Assembly (NCBI GenBank): GCA_021780095.1
Contig: JAJXZK010000304.1
Location: 1-24,311 of the forward strand
Direction of reading: 5' to 3'
From: Acidobacteriota bacterium
GTDB taxonomy: Bacteria > Acidobacteriota > Terriglobia > Terriglobales > Acidobacteriaceae
DNA: 24,311 nucleotides
Shown here: positions 14,480 to 23,464 of the stretch, piece after piece
Layout: each line of letters begins with the position of its first letter
Numbering within the stretch: position 1 is the stretch's first letter
The notes under the pieces: generated by a model
Database searches by the model: none
Seen by the model: only the letters and a program-made list of their open reading frames with translations
Told to the model about the DNA's origin: nothing
Made by a program: the position numbers and the translations under genes

Positions 14480-16090
14480 TCAGTATTCCCGTTGGTAGGT
14501 GCGGGTAATGCGGTCGTGCCAGCAGAGGTTGTCTTCGTCGACAAAACACCAGAGGAATCCAATTCCCAGCGGCAGAAGGGAGACCCACCATGCAGCCAGA
14601 CGGCGTTGCAACGCGGGGCGGGTCGGATTCTGATCGTCGAAGGTGCACAGAGCAATGTGCGCATACAACATGCCGGCAGTGGCGCCGCTCAGCGAGAAGA
14701 ACAGCATCTGATACAACACCCACAGCGCGACGTATACAACCCCCGCCAGCGCCGCCGCGGCCAGCCCGGTCGGCAGGTGCGGAGTGGAGGCGACAAACAC
14801 CACCAGAAATCCCATAAAGCCAGCGGTGACGGCGGCGAAGTCCACCGCAAATGCCATGACACGACGATCGATCGAAGCCGGATCGACCATGAACGGAACA
14901 TATTCCGCGGCTGTAGGCAGCGCTTTCCGGCTGTATGCCGACGGTTCCTTGTCGAGTGAGATCGAGGCCCATTCCAACCCGCGAAAACTCGATGATGCCG
15001 TCGTGCTGGACGCGGTGTTATTCGTGCGCGCTGGCTTCGACGTGACAGTGTTGCTCGATGGTATCGTCGCCGTACGCGCCTGGGTTATGAACGTCGAAGA
15101 GCGCGGCGCAATCGTTTCCTTGGCGTGTTCGCCCGCCGTGACCTGTACGGTCGGAATTCCACCCGGCTCGGTCGCAGCCTTCTTTGCGACCTCAGAGTGT
15201 ATGGCAGCAGACACGCTGTTCTGCACGCCCGCGACGAATTCTTCAATCGCCTTCCGCTGCGCCTGCGCGGCTTCTTCCGCAGTTGGCTGCAACTGCGAAT
15301 GAGTCGCGAGTTCAATTTGCGTCTGAGCTCCAGCTTCGGGCTGCACCTCAAAAATGCGAAGCTGCGACGCCGATTCCTCCGGATACGCAGACGCTTGTGC
15401 GCGCGTGGGATCTTCCGGCAGGTGCGGACGAGCGCGACGGGACGAGATCAGCTCGCGCGGAAACTCAATAAGTTTCGACGGCAGCATGGCGCGAGGTTCA
15501 ATCAGCGATGAAGCCAGCAGATCTTCCAATGACGGCTCGGCTTCCGGCTCCGCCTGGTGCAGGCGCATCTCTCGGCTGCGCGCGGCAAACTGCGGCATCA
15601 CTGCCGTTCCCGGCACCATGGGCTGCATCGACTGGGTGACAATTGCGGAGCCATAACGCTGCACAGGCGCCTGCTGTCCGTCGGCAGCGCCAGTAGCGGA
15701 GACCGAGGTTGCGTCGGAATTTGAGGGGGAGGGCTGAACGCTGTTTTCCGCGTCTAAATCCTGAAATAAATCTCCGGCGCGCTCGACGGCTTCATGGGCC
15801 TGTTGCGCGCGCTGCTCCGCCAACAACTCCTCGGCGGCACGCGCAGTCTCTGCCGCGATCAATTCACTGTATGTGGGTGCAGATGCGTATCGAGACGCTA
15901 CCGCGCGAGCGATCTTTGTTGCTCGAGAATCGATCGGAGTTCTGAGTGGCGACGAGGGCGTGGCCGCTGTTTGCGGGCGGTGCGCTCGATAACGATCAAG
16001 ACGCTCCGTAATCTCCTGTTTCCAATCGTCGCTCAGCATTTGTTGCTGAGGAACTAGTGGCGTCTGTGGCGCGGACAATGCTGGACTCAC
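14480..16090 (-). CDS. RDD-domain membrane protein with long low-complexity N-terminus
   Basis: The 536-residue protein starts at GTG 16090, behind AGGAG (16101-16097) with 6 nt spacing. Residues 408-536 are an RDD domain: IDRRVMAFAVDF with the family's Arg and Asp, three hydrophobic segments, and WHDRITRTYQREY at the C-terminus. RDD proteins are small membrane proteins of mostly unknown role, some suggested as ion transporters. The preceding 400 residues are unusual. About 75-115 is an Ala/Glu/Gln-rich helix likely to form a coiled coil (SELIAAETARAAEELLAEQR and on), and the rest is Pro/Ser/Thr/Ala-rich and probably disordered, lying in the cytoplasm if the N-terminus is inside. No homologous domain is recognised there. 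It is divergent from lptD. Confidence 0.8.
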   Translation of the reverse strand: MSPALSAPQTPLVPQQQMLSDDWKQEITERLDRYRAHRPQTAATPSSPLRTPIDSRATKIARAVASRYASAPTYSELIAAETARAAEELLAEQRAQQAHEAVERAGDLFQDLDAENSVQPSPSNSDATSVSATGAADGQQAPVQRYGSAIVTQSMQPMVPGTAVMPQFAARSREMRLHQAEPEAEPSLEDLLASSLIEPRAMLPSKLIEFPRELISSRRARPHLPEDPTRAQASAYPEESASQLRIFEVQPEAGAQTQIELATHSQLQPTAEEAAQAQRKAIEEFVAGVQNSVSAAIHSEVAKKAATEPGGIPTVQVTAGEHAKETIAPRSSTFITQARTATIPSSNTVTSKPARTNNTASSTTASSSFRGLEWASISLDKEPSAYSRKALPTAAEYVPFMVDPASIDRRVMAFAVDFAAVTAGFMGFLVVFVASTPHLPTGLAAAALAGVVYVALWVLYQMLFFSLSGATAGMLYAHIALCTFDDQNPTRPALQRRLAAWWVSLLPLGIGFLWCFVDEDNLCWHDRITRTYQREY

Positions 16091-16101
16091 CCTTAACTCC
16101 T

Positions 16102-16120
16102 ATTATATAGCCCTATTATC
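16102..16120 (-). promoter_or_regulatory. Candidate -10 elements upstream of the RDD gene
   Basis: On the minus strand GATAAT (16120-16115) and TATAAT (16107-16102) lie just before the RDD start. TATAAT is a perfect -10, but a transcript from it would begin within or after the AGGAG at 16101-16097. The GATAAT copy is better placed to give an mRNA that keeps the ribosome binding site. Neither has a convincing -35 at 16-18 bp. Confidence 0.3.
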
Positions 16121-16212
16121 AGTGCAATTTCCACAAAAAAATCGCTTACCTGAATTTGTTTCCTTCAAACAGAGATGCAACGCACGGTCGCAGTTCTGTC
16201 TCACCGCAAAAA

Positions 16213-16226
16213 CGAATTTAAATTCG
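16213..16226. promoter_or_regulatory. 14-bp perfect palindrome between divergent RDD gene and lptD
   Basis: CGAATTTAAATTCG is a perfect dyad with no loop, AT-rich inside a GC-rich context. It sits 123 bp from the RDD start and 168 bp from the lptD start. The shape suits a dimeric regulator site, but no regulator gene is nearby and the match to a known operator is not established. Confidence 0.3.
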
Positions 16227-16393
16227 GCTGAAGAAGGAAGAACTGCGGAGAGAGCAAACCCGCGCGGACGCATTGCAAGCAACACGACTGCGTCATCGAT
16301 CAGGATTGTGTGGATGCCAGAGCGGCGGGTCGGAAAACATCGGCCAAAACTTCCCTTGCCGCAGGAACATTTACACTGAAAGTGTTCCGGCCC

Positions 16394-19051
16394 ATGAGAA
16401 CCCGTGTTTGTATCTGTACCATGCTGCTCGCGTTTTGTCATGTGCGAATGAATGCGCAGGCATTGACCCTGCCGCTCCCGTCGGGCCGATTCGGAATCCA
16501 TTTCCTCCTGTTTGCCGCTGCGAGCATGCAGTCCGGCACGCCCCCAACTGCCAATCAGAATTCAACTGCAGCCCCTTCAAAGTCCGCGCCCGACCCAACT
16601 CCGACCTCCAACACAAATCTTCCAGATGCACCACAATCTGCGGCTGAAAAGCTGCCGATAGCGGAGCCAATCCCGGCGCCGGTCGCCGGTGTCCCCGTCA
16701 CCATCCATGCCCACCACCAGGAACGCCGTGGGGATATGTACGACTTAGAAGGTGGAGTCGAAATCGACTACGAGGACTACGTGATCCTCGCCGACCATGC
16801 CACCTACAACGCAGCTAGCGGAGAGGTGACAGCCGAAGGCCACCTGCAGGTGACAGGCGGCCCCGATCACGAAGATTTTGCCGCCGACCACGGCACGGTC
16901 AACCTGAACAAGCAAACAGGTCATTTCTATAACGTGATTGGATCCGTTGGCGTGATCCGCGCTCCTTCCCCGGCGAACGAGTACATTCCCAAAATTCTGG
17001 GGCTTCCTCCGTCCAACAATAGAAGCCTGTACACTTCGACGAACCCCTTCCTGATTAGCGCCAGGGAACTCATCAAGAAGGGTCCGGATAGCTACGAGCT
17101 CATCGGCGGCAGCATGACCTCCTGCCGCCTTCCCAAGCCCGATTGGCGAATTCTTGCTCATCAGATCATCGTCGACAACGGGACGGCAAAAGCCAAAAAC
17201 GCAGATTTTCAGGTGTTGAATAAACCCGTCTTGTTCTTGCCGTATGTCACCCACGGCGTCGATACTTCCAGCCGCCAATCCGGTTTGCTGATTCCCTCGC
17301 TAGAAGTCGGCTCCAGCATCAAGGGCACCGTGATTGGCGAGCAGTATTACTGGGTTATCAACCGCAGCGCGGATTTGCTGGTGGGCTTCCAATATTATTC
17401 CCTGCGCGGCTGGGAGCAGAGCGCCGAATTTCGCTACAAAGGTCGAGGCCATGACTTTGTCCACGGAACATATAACGGCGTGGAAGACAAAGGCATTGCG
17501 CTATTCAACTATGCCGATCAAGGGGGACAGGATACGATCGTGACCGCGCGTCATGACCTGACGCCCTATACGCGGTTAGTCGCCAATGCGGAATACCTCA
17601 GCTCCTACGTGTACCGTCAGGTCTTTGCGCCCAACTATTCGCTGGCCGTGTCTTCTGAAGTAAAGTCCTGGGCCTTTCTGACGCACGAAAAAGACGGCTT
17701 CGCCAGCAGCTTCGATAGCGAACGCTATGAGAAGTACGCCAGCGACATATCGGGCGATGAGATACGAATATTCCACCTTCCGCGCATTGAATTCGATGCG
17801 GTGGACCACGAACTGGGCTCCTCGGGACTGCTGGCAGGCGGTGAGGCCAGCTTTGGATTGCTGACGCGATCGCAACCGTACTACCAGTCCCACCACGTCG
17901 GCCGTCTCGATCTGTTTCCGCATGTCACGGTTCCGTGGATTGCCGATGGATGGACCATTCGGCCCACCCTGGGGGTGCGCGGGACGGGTTATTCGCACAG
18001 CCAGATTCTGGGCCCGGTGCCGGCGAACGAGCCGCCACCTCCCGCCGGTGCCCTGCCGGGCGAAGATGCTGTGCCAACCGCCATGGATGCTGCCATCAAT
18101 CGCTCCGCCGTGGAAGCTGACGTGCAGATTCTCCCTCCCGTATTGGAGCGTGATTTTGACGGCCCCTACCTGGCAAATCGGTTCGGCGTTGCGCTTCGGC
18201 ATACGATTGAGCCGGAAATTAACTATCGTTATATCGCCGGAGTCGGCAACTTCAATCAGATTCCGCGCTTCGACGCCACTGACATCTACAGCGATACCAA
18301 TGAGGTGGAATATGGGCTGACCCAGAGGCTTTTCCTGAAGCGACTGCACCCCACGCCATGCGGGAGAAATGCTGACGCAGCGGAACAAAGGGAGCCGTCC
18401 CGTCACGACTGCGGAGAAGTCTCACGGCAGTGGCTCTCCTGGTTTGTCGGACAGAAATATTTCATCGATCCTACGTTTGGCAACGCGGTCATTTCCGGGC
18501 GCCGGAACATATTCACCACGACTCTGGATATGAGCGGGGTCGACTACATGACTGCCCCGCGCGACGTATCTCCGGTCGTCTCCCGACTGCGAGTGGAACC
18601 CAGCTTCAATACGGATCTGGAGTGGGATACCGACTATGACACCAAAGCTGGCCGATGGGCCGCCAGCAATGTGTTCGCGGACTACCGCCATGGCAATTTC
18701 TTTTCCGGACTCGGTCATTCGCTGCTGAATGCTGTGGGCGAAGTGCCCGTGCCGCCGACCCAGGCAGCCAATTTTGTGAACTATAACCAGATGCAGCTGC
18801 TTCTAGGCTACGGCGCTATCACTAAGCCAGGATTCAGTGCGGCGGCAAAAGGCAACTTCTCGCTGGAGGGCCGCGCGCTCGAGTATGGCGGTATACAGGC
18901 CACCTACAATCGCAATTGCTGCGGCCTTACGGTAGAGGTCCAGCGCTTCGCGCTGGGAGCCGTTCGCAATGAGACGTCGACCACCTTTAACCTGTCGTTG
19001 TCAGGTGTCGCAGCAGTCGGCAGCCTGGTCCGCGCCGAGCGTCTCTTCTAG
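16394..19051 (+). CDS. lptD: LPS-assembly protein LptD (OstA/Imp)
   Basis: The 885-residue outer-membrane protein inserts lipopolysaccharide into the outer leaflet with LptE. The start is taken at ATG 16394, so that MRTRVCICTMLLAFCHVRMN and AQA form a signal peptide. The frame is open back to 16310 and the ribosome site is weak. After a Pro/Ser/Thr-rich linker, the periplasmic OstA/LptA-like domain runs about 105-200 (YDLEGGVEIDYEDYVILADHATYN, written here as its two parts, then GEVTAEGHLQVTGG). The beta-barrel domain follows, with FLPYVTHGVDTSSRQSGLLI. Cys244 in TSCRLPKPDW and the Cys842-Cys843 pair in NRNCCGLTVE match the non-consecutive disulfide pattern of E. coli LptD. The barrel contains an extra charged loop with two Cys (about 655-675). 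The thioredoxin-like and SurA-like genes downstream fit a maturation role. Confidence 0.92.
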   Translation: MRTRVCICTMLLAFCHVRMNAQALTLPLPSGRFGIHFLLFAAASMQSGTPPTANQNSTAAPSKSAPDPTPTSNTNLPDAPQSAAEKLPIAEPIPAPVAGVPVTIHAHHQERRGDMYDLEGGVEIDYEDYVILADHATYNAASGEVTAEGHLQVTGGPDHEDFAADHGTVNLNKQTGHFYNVIGSVGVIRAPSPANEYIPKILGLPPSNNRSLYTSTNPFLISARELIKKGPDSYELIGGSMTSCRLPKPDWRILAHQIIVDNGTAKAKNADFQVLNKPVLFLPYVTHGVDTSSRQSGLLIPSLEVGSSIKGTVIGEQYYWVINRSADLLVGFQYYSLRGWEQSAEFRYKGRGHDFVHGTYNGVEDKGIALFNYADQGGQDTIVTARHDLTPYTRLVANAEYLSSYVYRQVFAPNYSLAVSSEVKSWAFLTHEKDGFASSFDSERYEKYASDISGDEIRIFHLPRIEFDAVDHELGSSGLLAGGEASFGLLTRSQPYYQSHHVGRLDLFPHVTVPWIADGWTIRPTLGVRGTGYSHSQILGPVPANEPPPPAGALPGEDAVPTAMDAAINRSAVEADVQILPPVLERDFDGPYLANRFGVALRHTIEPEINYRYIAGVGNFNQIPRFDATDIYSDTNEVEYGLTQRLFLKRLHPTPCGRNADAAEQREPSRHDCGEVSRQWLSWFVGQKYFIDPTFGNAVISGRRNIFTTTLDMSGVDYMTAPRDVSPVVSRLRVEPSFNTDLEWDTDYDTKAGRWAASNVFADYRHGNFFSGLGHSLLNAVGEVPVPPTQAANFVNYNQMQLLLGYGAITKPGFSAAAKGNFSLEGRALEYGGIQATYNRNCCGLTVEVQRFALGAVRNETSTTFNLSLSGVAAVGSLVRAERLF

Positions 19052-19300
19052 GGCCAATAGAGTCGCTCCCCGACGAAAGCCGCGATCTCCGACGTTTTGC
19101 GTAGCAACACGAAATTGCACACTGGCCGCAATCGTCGCTCAGGGAACGCGCCCGACAAAATCCCCCAGCTCAGCCCGAAAATACCCGACTTTCGACGCGG
19201 GGCGGGATCTACCAAATGACCCCTTTCCCTGGAGCCAACCGAGGCCGCAATACGCCTCTGCGTGTGATAATGGTGGTACATCCATCGCTTGGGGAACTCG

Positions 19301-20260
19301 TTGCGCATATCTCGTTTTTTATTCGTTCTCATCCTGGTCGCCGGAGTCGGCTGCAAAGCGCAGACCCCGTCCGCCAGCAACGCCCTTCAGGCGAAGCTCG
19401 ATCGACAGATTCGGTTGACGATTCGCTCCCAATTTAACGTTCCCCCGGATTACACGGTGACATTGGGCAATCGCAGTAAGAGCGACATCGACGGATTCGA
19501 TACCTTGCCCGTTACCTTCAGCAACGGCTCCCAAAAGAAGACAACGATTTTTCTGATTTCGAAGGACAACAATACGCTGGCGCGGCTGGAAAAGTTTGAC
19601 CTGACGAAGGCCCCCGGTTCGGGGATTAATGTGCTCGGCCGCCCTATCCGCGGCAATCCAAAGGCCAAGGTGACCATTGTCAACTTCGACGATCTGGAGT
19701 GCCCGTTCTGTGCGCGCATGCATGAGGTCCTATTCCCCGCCACGGAACAACATTACGGCAATCAGGTTCGCTACATCTATCTCGACTTTCCGTTGCTACA
19801 GCTTCACCCCTGGGCGATGCATGCCGCTGTGGATGTCAATTGCCTCTCGGATCAAAGTCCCACCGGATATTGGAATCTTGTCGATACCCTCCATGCTCAA
19901 AGTGACCAGATTTCCGGCGCGAGCGGGCAGCAGAATGTGGCCGCGAGCGTCAAAAAGGTGGATGACTTAACCCTGGCCGAGGGAAAACGCGATAATGTCG
20001 ACATGGGGAAATTGCAGGCTTGCATCTCCAAGCAGGATGAATCGGGGATTCGCGCGTCCATGCAGCAAGGCGATGCGCTGGGAGTCGATGGAACTCCGAC
20101 CATGTTTATCAATGGCGAGCGTGCCACAGGGGCTCTCTCGCAATCGATGCTTTGGACTATCATTGATCGCGCCATTCGGGATGCCGGAGAAGTGCCGCCG
20201 CCAGAGAACAACTCCACACCGGCCACGCCTTCTAGGGCACCGGCTACGCCGGGCAACTAG
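19301..20260 (+). CDS. DsbA/DsbG-like thioredoxin-fold lipoprotein
   Basis: The 319-residue protein starts at TTG 19301, behind GGGGA with 5 nt spacing; another TTG 12 nt upstream is possible. The leader RISRFLFVLILVAGVGC ends in a near-lipobox Cys18. A small N-terminal alpha/beta region (about 30-100: NVPPDYTVTLGNRSKSDIDG) precedes a thioredoxin_4 domain with the active site CPFC (134-137) in FDDLECPFCARM, an inserted helical region, and the cis-Pro loop DGTPTMFING. Such proteins oxidise or isomerise disulfides in the periplasm. The C-terminus is a Pro/Thr/Ala-rich tail. Its place between lptD and a SurA-like gene suggests work on LptD or other outer-membrane proteins. This is inference from context. 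Confidence 0.85.
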   Translation: MRISRFLFVLILVAGVGCKAQTPSASNALQAKLDRQIRLTIRSQFNVPPDYTVTLGNRSKSDIDGFDTLPVTFSNGSQKKTTIFLISKDNNTLARLEKFDLTKAPGSGINVLGRPIRGNPKAKVTIVNFDDLECPFCARMHEVLFPATEQHYGNQVRYIYLDFPLLQLHPWAMHAAVDVNCLSDQSPTGYWNLVDTLHAQSDQISGASGQQNVAASVKKVDDLTLAEGKRDNVDMGKLQACISKQDESGIRASMQQGDALGVDGTPTMFINGERATGALSQSMLWTIIDRAIRDAGEVPPPENNSTPATPSRAPATPGN

Positions 20261-20481
20261 CGGCGGACACGGCAGCAGTGTGAATGCACCAGAAACCGTC
20301 GAGTCTACGGAACGGTTGGAACATGGAACGGCCGGAAGCAACGCGAATCCGGCAGGCAAAGCAATTCCAGGGAGGATGTATCCCGGAGCCGCACCGCTGG
20401 AGTCGACGCGACACCAACAGGAAGCAGTGACATTGAATGATACGAGACAGGACGGAATAGCCCTGGTTTCGCTCTAAGTGA

Positions 20482-21615
20482 ATGGAGAACGGATTGAACC
20501 TCATCATGCAGACTTTGTCGAATCCTACCGCCGCTGAATTCTCTCGCAGGCCTGTAAAAATCGCCCTGCAACGCGCCGTCAAAATGGGTACCGTCGCCAT
20601 GTCCGGCGCTCTCTTCTTTGCCGCCCTCGCAGGCTGCACGCGCACACCCGGACCAGATGTTTGGGCTACCGTGAACGGCCATCCGATCACGGAATCAGAA
20701 GTGAACAAGTACTACCAAAACCAGGTGAGTTCCAGACAGCAGCAGCCCACGTCAGACGAAGCGGCGATGCTGAAACTGGAAATCCTGCATCAGCGGGTCG
20801 GCGAAGAAGTGATCCGGCAGCAGGCGGAGAAATTACACCTGGTGGCTACCGACGCCGAGGTCGACGCAAAAATCGCGCAGCTGAAGGCCCCCTACACCGA
20901 ACAGCAGTTCAATGAGCAACTGAAAGCCAAGGGGCTCACCCTGGACGATGTTCGCCGCGATTACTGGCTAAATCTGACCACGGAAAAGGTGCTGAATAAA
21001 GAGATCGAGTCCAAGATCAACATTACCGACGCGGACGTTGCAAATTTCTACACTCTGCATAAGGCAGACTTTAATCTAATCGAGCCGCAGTACCACCTGG
21101 CACAGATCGTCGTCACTCCAAACCCAAGCGGCCGCGTCGGAAACCGGCAAAACAGTAAAGCGCGTAATGACGAAGAAGCGCGCAAAAAGATTGAAGCGCT
21201 ACATAATCAGTTGGAGACTGGAGCCGATTTTGCCCAGCTCGCCATCAATTATTCTGAAGCACCCGAGACCACCTCCAGCGGAGGCGACATGGGCTTTGTG
21301 CCGGCGTCACAGCTCAAGTCCGAACCCGAGGTCTATACTGCCATCAGCAAACTGCAGCCCGGTCAGATCACCCCGGTTCTACCCATCACGCAAGGCCCGT
21401 CCAAGCAGCCTGCCGCCTACATGATCTGCAAGTTGATTGCGATTGAACCCGCAGGACAGCATCCCTTGAGCGATCCGCGCGTGCAGCAGATGATTCGTCA
21501 GCAGCTGCACGACAGCCGCTCCCGCCTGTTGCAGAGCGCCTACAACGAAGCGCTGCGCGATCAGGCTCGCGTCGTCAATTATTATGCGGAAGACATTCTA
21601 AAGAACGCCCGCTAG
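20482..21615 (+). CDS. SurA-like parvulin peptidyl-prolyl isomerase, lipoprotein
   Basis: The 377-residue protein combines a SurA N-terminal chaperone region (about 58-190: VWATVNGHPITESEVNKYY, then a helical region with QRVGEEVIRQQAEKL and DVRRDYW) with one PPIC parvulin domain (about 204-316: YHLAQIVVTP, FAQLAINYSEAPET, GGDMGFVPASQL, LQPGQITPVL). A hydrophobic stretch ending LAGC (Cys52) is a textbook lipobox, so the protein should be membrane-anchored. E. coli SurA is soluble, so this differs. The start is uncertain: ATG 20482 has no Shine-Dalgarno, TTG 20494 has GGAG 6 nt upstream, and ATG 20506 is in frame. It shares strand with lptD and the thioredoxin gene and is followed by an intrinsic terminator. 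Confidence 0.87.
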   Translation: MENGLNLIMQTLSNPTAAEFSRRPVKIALQRAVKMGTVAMSGALFFAALAGCTRTPGPDVWATVNGHPITESEVNKYYQNQVSSRQQQPTSDEAAMLKLEILHQRVGEEVIRQQAEKLHLVATDAEVDAKIAQLKAPYTEQQFNEQLKAKGLTLDDVRRDYWLNLTTEKVLNKEIESKINITDADVANFYTLHKADFNLIEPQYHLAQIVVTPNPSGRVGNRQNSKARNDEEARKKIEALHNQLETGADFAQLAINYSEAPETTSSGGDMGFVPASQLKSEPEVYTAISKLQPGQITPVLPITQGPSKQPAAYMICKLIAIEPAGQHPLSDPRVQQMIRQQLHDSRSRLLQSAYNEALRDQARVVNYYAEDILKNAR

Positions 21616-21655
21616 CAACAGTCTCGTACATGCGAAGTCTGCCGTGATGGAAAAA

Positions 21656-21690
21656 TGAGACCCGCCCACAAAGCGGGTCTCAAACTTTTT
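21656..21690 (+). terminator. Rho-independent terminator after the lptD-surA cluster
   Basis: TGAGACCCGC (21656-21665) pairs perfectly with GCGGGTCTCA (21673-21682) around a 7-nt loop, followed by AACTTTTT to 21690. The 10-bp GC-rich stem plus T-run lies 41 nt after the SurA-like stop. An A5 run just before the stem gives it some activity on the other strand as well. Confidence 0.88.
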
Positions 21691-21884
21691 GCCCGGCAGA
21701 AACTGCGGATATATGCACTACCTCCATGGCCTGACGATTGAGTTACCATCCCCGCCCAGTTATCATTACGCCCGAAGGCCAAAGAGTGGAGAACGCGGGG
21801 GCGAACGGCGGGGCACGCCACTCCTGCAATTCTGATACACACCGATTGGCTGCTTGGCACGAAGGTTCCGGAGTGGAGTATCGA

Positions 21885-22871
21885 ATGAAATTGTTGCGGT
21901 GCTTTGTCGTTGTTCTCTGTTGTGCAATGACCTGTTCGGCGGCCGAATTGCCGAAGTGTTATCAATCGATGAATCATGTTACGTGGATCGTGCACAATGT
22001 CGATCACGTAAAAGCAGCATGGAGGGCGCTCGGCCTTTCCGACATAGAGGAATCTCCCCACGTCCAGTACTCCGGCGAGTATCGCGGCAAGCCTGTCACC
22101 ATCCGTGCTCGTCAGGTCACAGGACATCTCGGAAACCTCACCGTCGACTTCATCCAGCCAGCTCAAGGACAGGTCAACGCTTTTTCCGGCTTTCTCTCCA
22201 GCCACGACGACGGCATTTTCTCCTTCGTTTTCCAGGTCTCGAGCAAGGAGGAGATGAATAAGGAAATTCAGCGGTTGGGTAGCCTCGGCGTCGACGTGTT
22301 GCAGCAGCTAACCGTGAATGAGCGTGGTACGCCGGTTACGTTGACCTACTTCAATACCGAGCCTAGGGGAAAATATGTGCTGGGTCTCATGTACTCGCCG
22401 GTCGCGACGCCTTCCCCTGGCGGCAAATCGATGGTCTCGCATTTTGGGGCTGTTGTCCGCGACATCCCGCCTGTCTCGGCGTACTGGCAGAGGCTTGGAT
22501 TTCAAACCATCCCCATCGAGCATGCGACGCCTCGGAAAGACATGCGATATCGCGGCAAACCTTTGTGGTTTTACTTCGACGTCGGCTTCCAGCGCTATAA
22601 CGCTCAGTTCGCGGTCGAGTGGATCTCCGCGCCCGCGATTCCGCCCAACATCTATGCGGATTATTTGAAGCTCCATGGAGAAGGAATTCAGCACATTGGG
22701 ATGCCCGTCGATGATTTGTCCAGAAGCGTCGCCGCGTACGAGCGGCACGGCTACAGCATCTGGCAGGCGGGAGCCTGGGGAGATGTCGGCAAGAAAGACT
22801 CCGGCCAATACGACTATATGGATACGGACTCCATCGGCGGCATGAGCGTCGAATTGATTCACGCCTATTAG
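21885..22871 (+). CDS. Exported two-domain VOC (glyoxalase-fold) protein
   Basis: The 328-residue protein starts at ATG 21885, with GGAG at 21875-21878 and 6 nt spacing; the longer frame from 21738 has no site. MKLLRCFVVVLCCAMTCSAA is a signal peptide, so it acts in the periplasm. Two VOC modules follow. The first begins MNHVTWIVHNVDHVKAAW (His31) and the second VSHFGAVVRDIPPVSAYW (His186). The second pair of strands holds QHIGMPVDDL (His270) and ends SVELIHAY (Glu323), so a His/Glu metal site of the glyoxalase/dioxygenase type is possible. VOC proteins include glyoxalase I, extradiol dioxygenases and resistance proteins. The reaction cannot be told here. It lies after the terminator, so it is a separate transcription unit. 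Confidence 0.78.
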   Translation: MKLLRCFVVVLCCAMTCSAAELPKCYQSMNHVTWIVHNVDHVKAAWRALGLSDIEESPHVQYSGEYRGKPVTIRARQVTGHLGNLTVDFIQPAQGQVNAFSGFLSSHDDGIFSFVFQVSSKEEMNKEIQRLGSLGVDVLQQLTVNERGTPVTLTYFNTEPRGKYVLGLMYSPVATPSPGGKSMVSHFGAVVRDIPPVSAYWQRLGFQTIPIEHATPRKDMRYRGKPLWFYFDVGFQRYNAQFAVEWISAPAIPPNIYADYLKLHGEGIQHIGMPVDDLSRSVAAYERHGYSIWQAGAWGDVGKKDSGQYDYMDTDSIGGMSVELIHAY

Positions 22872-22963
22872 CGCATCATCGGCTCATTTCGGTTGCGAAC
22901 TATCGCTAATGAGGGAAATGCATCCGCAAACTCGTCGTTCGGTCTACGCTGTGAGCAATGGCG

Positions 22964-23464
22964 CTACTCAATCACCAGAAGCAATTTTCCTGCCTGCACA
23001 ATGGCGCCCGCCTCGACCGCCACGCGAGTGACCGTGCCCGACCTGGGAGCCTTCAGTTCGTTCTGCATCTTCATCGCCTCCATCACCAGCAGGGGCTGCT
23101 CTTCTTTGACAGCATCCCCGATCGTCACCAACAACTTCACAATCAGACCTGGCATCGGCGCCGTGATCGACAGCGCGCCACTCTCGCTAGTGGATGTTCT
23201 CTTCTGCCATCGCAGTGCCCGCGGGTCTCCAATGGTGTAGGTCATGCGGTGCTCCCCGACAACTACCGCCTCGGCGTCTGTACGAGGATCGAAGACAACG
23301 CGATACGAGCGTCCTTCAATCAGCAACGACGAAACGCGAGGGGAAAGAAAGCGCGCATCCGCGGCGCACGGCTTGCCGTCCAGTAGAAATCGTTCCGCAC
23401 TGCCGGGCCCATGCTCCACCGACAGCATGTGTTTGTGGCCGCGCAACTGGATCTCGTAGGTCAC
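22964..23464 (-). CDS. Biotin carboxyl carrier protein of an acyl-CoA carboxylase
   Basis: The 166-residue protein carries biotin between the carboxylase and carboxyltransferase sites. Residues about 98-166 form the biotinyl domain: ITAPMPGLIVKLLVTIGDAV and, on the other arm, EAMKMQNEL with the biotin-accepting Lys132. The N-terminal part (TYEIQLRGHKH...SLLIEGRSYRVVFD) resembles the linker domain between biotin carboxylase and BCCP in acetyl/propionyl-CoA carboxylase alpha chains, but here it is a separate gene. Its ATG overlaps the stop of the upstream biotin carboxylase gene (ATGA at 23464-23461), so the two are translationally coupled. The carboxyltransferase subunit is not in the window. 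Confidence 0.88.
   Translation of the reverse strand: MTYEIQLRGHKHMLSVEHGPGSAERFLLDGKPCAADARFLSPRVSSLLIEGRSYRVVFDPRTDAEAVVVGEHRMTYTIGDPRALRWQKRTSTSESGALSITAPMPGLIVKLLVTIGDAVKEEQPLLVMEAMKMQNELKAPRSGTVTRVAVEAGAIVQAGKLLLVIE

Noticed and set aside
17576..18406. A 276-codon minus-strand frame within lptD
   Set aside because: Antisense shadow of the LptD barrel region, with no start signal and no family resemblance.
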